From: Cyclobacteriaceae bacterium | GTDB taxonomy: Bacteria > Bacteroidota > Bacteroidia > Cytophagales > Cyclobacteriaceae | Length of the DNA stretch: 64,000 nt | Reading direction: 5' to 3' | NCBI GenBank assembly: GCA_019638255.1 | Contig: JAHBUD010000001.1 | Location: 2,046,001-2,110,000 of the forward strand | Shown: piece by piece, positions 61,927-64,000 of the stretch | Layout: the number at the start of each line of letters is the position of its first letter | Position numbering within the stretch: position 1 is the stretch's first letter | The notes under the pieces: generated by a model | Told to the model about the DNA's origin: nothing | Database searches by the model: none | The model's input: only the letters and a program-made list of their open reading frames with translations | Made by a program: the position numbers and the translations under genes

Positions 61927-62474
61927 ATTTTTGGTTCAATAAACTGGATGGGTATTACAATTTTTGTTTTATCCCAAAGAAGCAAAAGGTCGGCCACATT
62001 ATTTCGCTGATCGATTTGCAGGGTAAAGGCCTCATACGAAGTGTTTCCGGTGTCCCCAACCGGCACCTCAATGCGCACCAGATCAAGTTTGGCATTGTAG
62101 TTATACGAACCCCATAATCCGTTTTCTTTGTTGAGTATGAATATCCATTTTTCAGGTTCGGGTATGGTGAATATGGAGTAGGTTCCGGCAGGAATCAGGT
62201 TTCCACCAAAGTAGGCATCACGCGTAAGCGTAATTTCAGTTGCCTCATTGGCACCAGTGCGCCAAACCTCATTGTAGGGTACCAGTTTACCAAACACTTC
62301 GCGCCCGCGTTTGTGGGGTTGACTGTAGGTTACTTTGATATAGGTATCCTTATATCGTGCTGAAACTATGGCCACCGGACTAAGCCGTGGCTTGACAGCT
62401 TGTTGTGCAACTGCAATATTAACTGCGAGAACAAGTTGGAGGAGAATTAAAAGACGATGCATTGTTTGAACCAT
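61923..62474 (-). CDS. DUF2911 exported protein
   Basis: The 183-residue protein has a signal peptide (about residues 1-23). The DUF2911 core is ITVTYSQPHKRGREVFGKLVPYNEVWRTGANEATEITL with small variations, followed by AGTYSIFTIPEPEKWIFILN and a late YEAFTLQIDQ. The family is frequent in Bacteroidota and its function is unknown; a beta-sandwich is predicted. It heads a minus-strand unit with the 61411 gene. Confidence 0.9.
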   Translation of the reverse strand: MVQTMHRLLILLQLVLAVNIAVAQQAVKPRLSPVAIVSARYKDTYIKVTYSQPHKRGREVFGKLVPYNEVWRTGANEATEITLTRDAYFGGNLIPAGTYSIFTIPEPEKWIFILNKENGLWGSYNYNAKLDLVRIEVPVGDTGNTSYEAFTLQIDQRNNVADLLLLWDKTKIVIPIQFIEPKI

Positions 62475-62544
62475 TCGACAACATTAACTTGGCGAATATA
62501 AAGGCTTGCCTTAAGAATTATAAACCCTTAATAGAAAACCGCTT

Positions 62545-63027
62545 ATGGAACGTCCGGCTTTTGATGATATTTTTATGGAATTGGCCGTAAACCTTGCCAA
62601 GCGTTCACATTGCATTAAACGTCATGTGGGGGCAGTTCTGACAAAAGACACTCGGATTATTTCCATTGGCTACAACGGACCACCATCAGGAACGCACAAT
62701 TGTGATGAAGAATGGCCTGAAGTAGGTTGTCCGCGCGACTCAAAAGGTGGATGTTCCCTGGCTATTCATGCAGAGCAGAATGCCATCTTATATGCTGTGA
62801 AGAATAAAACTTCGGTGGAGGGCTCCACACTTTATGTTACACTTTCACCTTGCCTGGCTTGCGCCCGGATTATTTATTCCATGGGGATTACCCGTGTGAT
62901 TTATTTGAACTCCTATGCCGAGCACAAAGGGCTTGCATTGGATGAAGGTGTTGATTTTTTAAATCGATTTGGTGTGCAGGCCGATAAATATCATGGCCAG
63001 CTCGCCAACGTAACCCACATGATTTAA
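62545..63027 (+). CDS. dCMP deaminase-family protein
   Basis: The 160-residue zinc deaminase has the catalytic motif HAEQNAIL and the zinc cysteines in PCLACARII. VGAVLTKDTRIISIGYNGPPSGTHNC is the usual dCMP-deaminase start, with additional cysteines C-D-E-E-x-x-E-V-G-C-P that bind a second zinc in this subgroup (ComEB type). It makes dUMP for thymidylate synthesis. It is divergent from the DUF2911 gene and convergent with the histone-tail-like protein gene. Confidence 0.92.
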   Translation: MERPAFDDIFMELAVNLAKRSHCIKRHVGAVLTKDTRIISIGYNGPPSGTHNCDEEWPEVGCPRDSKGGCSLAIHAEQNAILYAVKNKTSVEGSTLYVTLSPCLACARIIYSMGITRVIYLNSYAEHKGLALDEGVDFLNRFGVQADKYHGQLANVTHMI

Positions 63028-63033
63028 GTAGGT

Positions 63034-63351
63034 TTACTTAAGTGCTTTCTCTAAATCAGTAATAAGTTTTGTGGGAACTGCTTTTGCGTTTTTAGTTTTA
63101 ATCCGCTTTAAGGCTACTAATGCCAAGGTACAGTTTTGAATCAGGCCAACAGGGTTTTTGTCATAGCGATAGCTACCCAGGCACCAGGCAATATCAGCTT
63201 GCAGCTGGTGCTCATCATTAAGCGCTTGTAATTTTTCAATAACCTGCTCGCTTACTTTTTCGATCGAAACGGAAGATGTTGCTTTAGGCTTGCGGGGAGC
63301 AGCGGCTTTTTTTGCAGGAGCTTGGGTGGATTTCTTTTCAGCTTTAGCCAT
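63034..63351 (-). CDS. helical protein with histone-H1-like basic N-terminus
   Basis: The start at 63351 (MAKAEKKSTQAPAKKAAAPR) is preferred; an upstream in-frame start adds 13 residues without family character. The first 30 residues are a Lys/Ala/Pro tail like that of bacterial histone H1-like proteins. The remaining 75 form a mostly helical domain (SEQVIEKLQALNDEHQLQADIAW, then LALVALKRI). DNA binding through the tail is plausible. A 22-residue Lys/Ala peptide gene lies 200 bases upstream on the same strand. Confidence 0.75.
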   Translation of the reverse strand: MAKAEKKSTQAPAKKAAAPRKPKATSSVSIEKVSEQVIEKLQALNDEHQLQADIAWCLGSYRYDKNPVGLIQNCTLALVALKRIKTKNAKAVPTKLITDLEKALK

Positions 63352-63489
63352 GACGGTGTTTTTAGTTATCAGATTTAATAATTGAGTCAAAATTACTGTG
63401 TTAAGGTAGGGTGTTCCAAGCTGAAAGACTATAATATTTACGCAACCGTGTGAATGTACTGTTAATCCGACTCTTTCATAACCGTATAA

Positions 63490-63538
63490 AAAGACGAAAG
63501 GGAAGTAATTCTAAATTACTTCCCTTCGCAAAGTCTTT
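63490..63538 (-). terminator. long hairpin after the 22-residue Lys/Ala peptide gene
   Basis: AAGGGAAGTAATT (63498-63510) pairs perfectly with AATTACTTCCCTT (63514-63526) around a 3-base loop. An outer AAAGAC/GTCTTT stem (63490-63495 and 63533-63538) extends it. The stem is unusually strong; T-rich bases follow on the minus strand. Confidence 0.75.
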
Positions 63539-63551
63539 AGGGGTTACCTAA

Positions 63552-63620
63552 TTACTTCTTCTTCTTGGCAGCTTTCTTAGCTGTTTTCTTCTTAGCTGCC
63601 TTTTTCGCTTTCTTTGCCAT
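63552..63620 (-). CDS. 22-residue lysine/alanine-only micro-protein
   Basis: ATG at 63620 opens a 22-codon frame that begins MAKKAKKAAKKKTAKKAA and ends KKKK before TAA at 63552. All residues but Met and one Thr are Lys or Ala, the composition of histone H1 C-terminal tails. The frame ends 14 bases before a very strong hairpin terminator. Together with a T-rich upstream region this suggests an expressed gene. A DNA or RNA compaction role is an inference from composition. Confidence 0.65.
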   Translation of the reverse strand: MAKKAKKAAKKKTAKKAAKKKK

Positions 63621-63757
63621 AGCGTTAAATGTTTAAGGTTAAAAAGTTGTGAAAAGTTATAACAAAAAATTAATCTGCAAAAATTTTTCAATAAAAATTT
63701 TTAGAAGAGCATTTTTTTTCGCAGACACAATCAACCATTTATAGTGCATCGATGCGA

Positions 63758-64000
63758 TCATACGATGTTCACCTCAGGTACTAACTCGACATCAAATTTT
63801 TCTTTCACTGATGCACGGATGTTTGTGGCCAGTGAAAAAATTTCTTCACCTGAAGCAGCATTATAGTTCACCAAAACAAGTGCTTGATGTTGATGAACTC
63901 CGGCATCACCAACGCGTTTTCCTTTCCATCCACAATTTTCGATCAGCCATGCAGCGGGCACTTTAACTGATTGATTTTCAATTGAGTAACCTGGTATTGT
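63758..64000 (-). CDS. murB: UDP-N-acetylenolpyruvoylglucosamine reductase, C-terminal part
   Basis: The frame runs in from the right edge, so 80 residues of the C-terminus are visible. KVPAAWLIENCGWKGKRVGDAGVHQHQALVLVN is the MurB C-terminal signature. The last residues ELVPEVNIV contain the catalytic Glu that protonates the enolpyruvyl group. It reduces UDP-GlcNAc-enolpyruvate to UDP-MurNAc with FAD and NADPH in the cytoplasm. The N-terminal FAD domain lies beyond the window. Confidence 0.93.
   Translation of the reverse strand, partial: TIPGYSIENQSVKVPAAWLIENCGWKGKRVGDAGVHQHQALVLVNYNAASGEEIFSLATNIRASVKEKFDVELVPEVNIV

Noticed and set aside
1..64000. tRNA, rRNA or integrative element with attachment sites
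   Set aside because: No cloverleaf, rRNA segment, integrase or transposase gene was recognised on either strand by reading; a dedicated scan was not possible.

Overview
The window comes from a member of the Bacteroidota, most likely a Cytophagales-type gliding or environmental bacterium. The evidence is a 2488-residue modular surface protein ending in a gliding-motility/type IX secretion C-terminal domain, a type IX secretion plug protein, a DUF3276 (Pur-alpha-like) gene, DUF2807, DUF2911, DUF4136 and DUF1080 families typical of the phylum, and several promoters of the form TTG-N19/20-TAnnTTTG. No rRNA, tRNA, CRISPR array or prophage was recognised. Both window edges cut a gene: an exported protein at the left and murB at the right.

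Layout. 1-13.6 kb holds mixed metabolic and envelope genes: a small regulon with two matching palindromic operators, an M20 hydrolase overlapping riboflavin synthase, ctlX, a histidine kinase, an SthA-like flavoprotein without redox cysteines and an iodotyrosine-deiodinase-like nitroreductase. 13.9-21.6 kb is one complete minus-strand histidine operon, hisG-D-C-B-(four-helix-bundle gene)-H-A-F-IE. It is preceded by a leader peptide with five consecutive His codons and a transcription attenuator. The four-helix-bundle gene sits in an element edged by inverted 7-base repeats, and a second 7-base array lies between hisG and hisD. 21.6-33.9 kb carries small units (TPR lipoprotein, DUF1080 lipoprotein, LemA/HtpX pair, TauE-type exporter, two convergent cold-shock genes, PadR plus an ABC permease) with several short dispersed-repeat remnants and a frameshifted VOC gene. 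34.0-37.6 kb is smc. 38.5-46.3 kb is a one-module exported protein followed by the giant 20-module adhesin-like protein. 46.3-53 kb holds an acyl-CoA reductase, ferredoxin, DUF58 protein, DUF3276 protein, ychF, a solitary Cas6 and the T9SS plug protein. 52.7-56.6 kb is an ECF sigma factor with a membrane/beta-barrel partner, an LVIVD-repeat lipoprotein and a small barrel-like protein. 56.6-64 kb holds an ABC-F ATPase, a sorbosone-dehydrogenase-like lipoprotein, lgt, DUF1080, DUF2911, dCMP deaminase, lysine/alanine-rich small proteins and murB.

The points most worth a second look are the his leader/attenuator, the four-helix-bundle element with 7-base repeats inside the his operon, the Cas6 without any CRISPR locus in view, the paired operators at the left end, the cysteine-less transhydrogenase-like protein, and the histone-tail-like micro-proteins near the right end. 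All functional statements come from reading sequence motifs; no database search was run.
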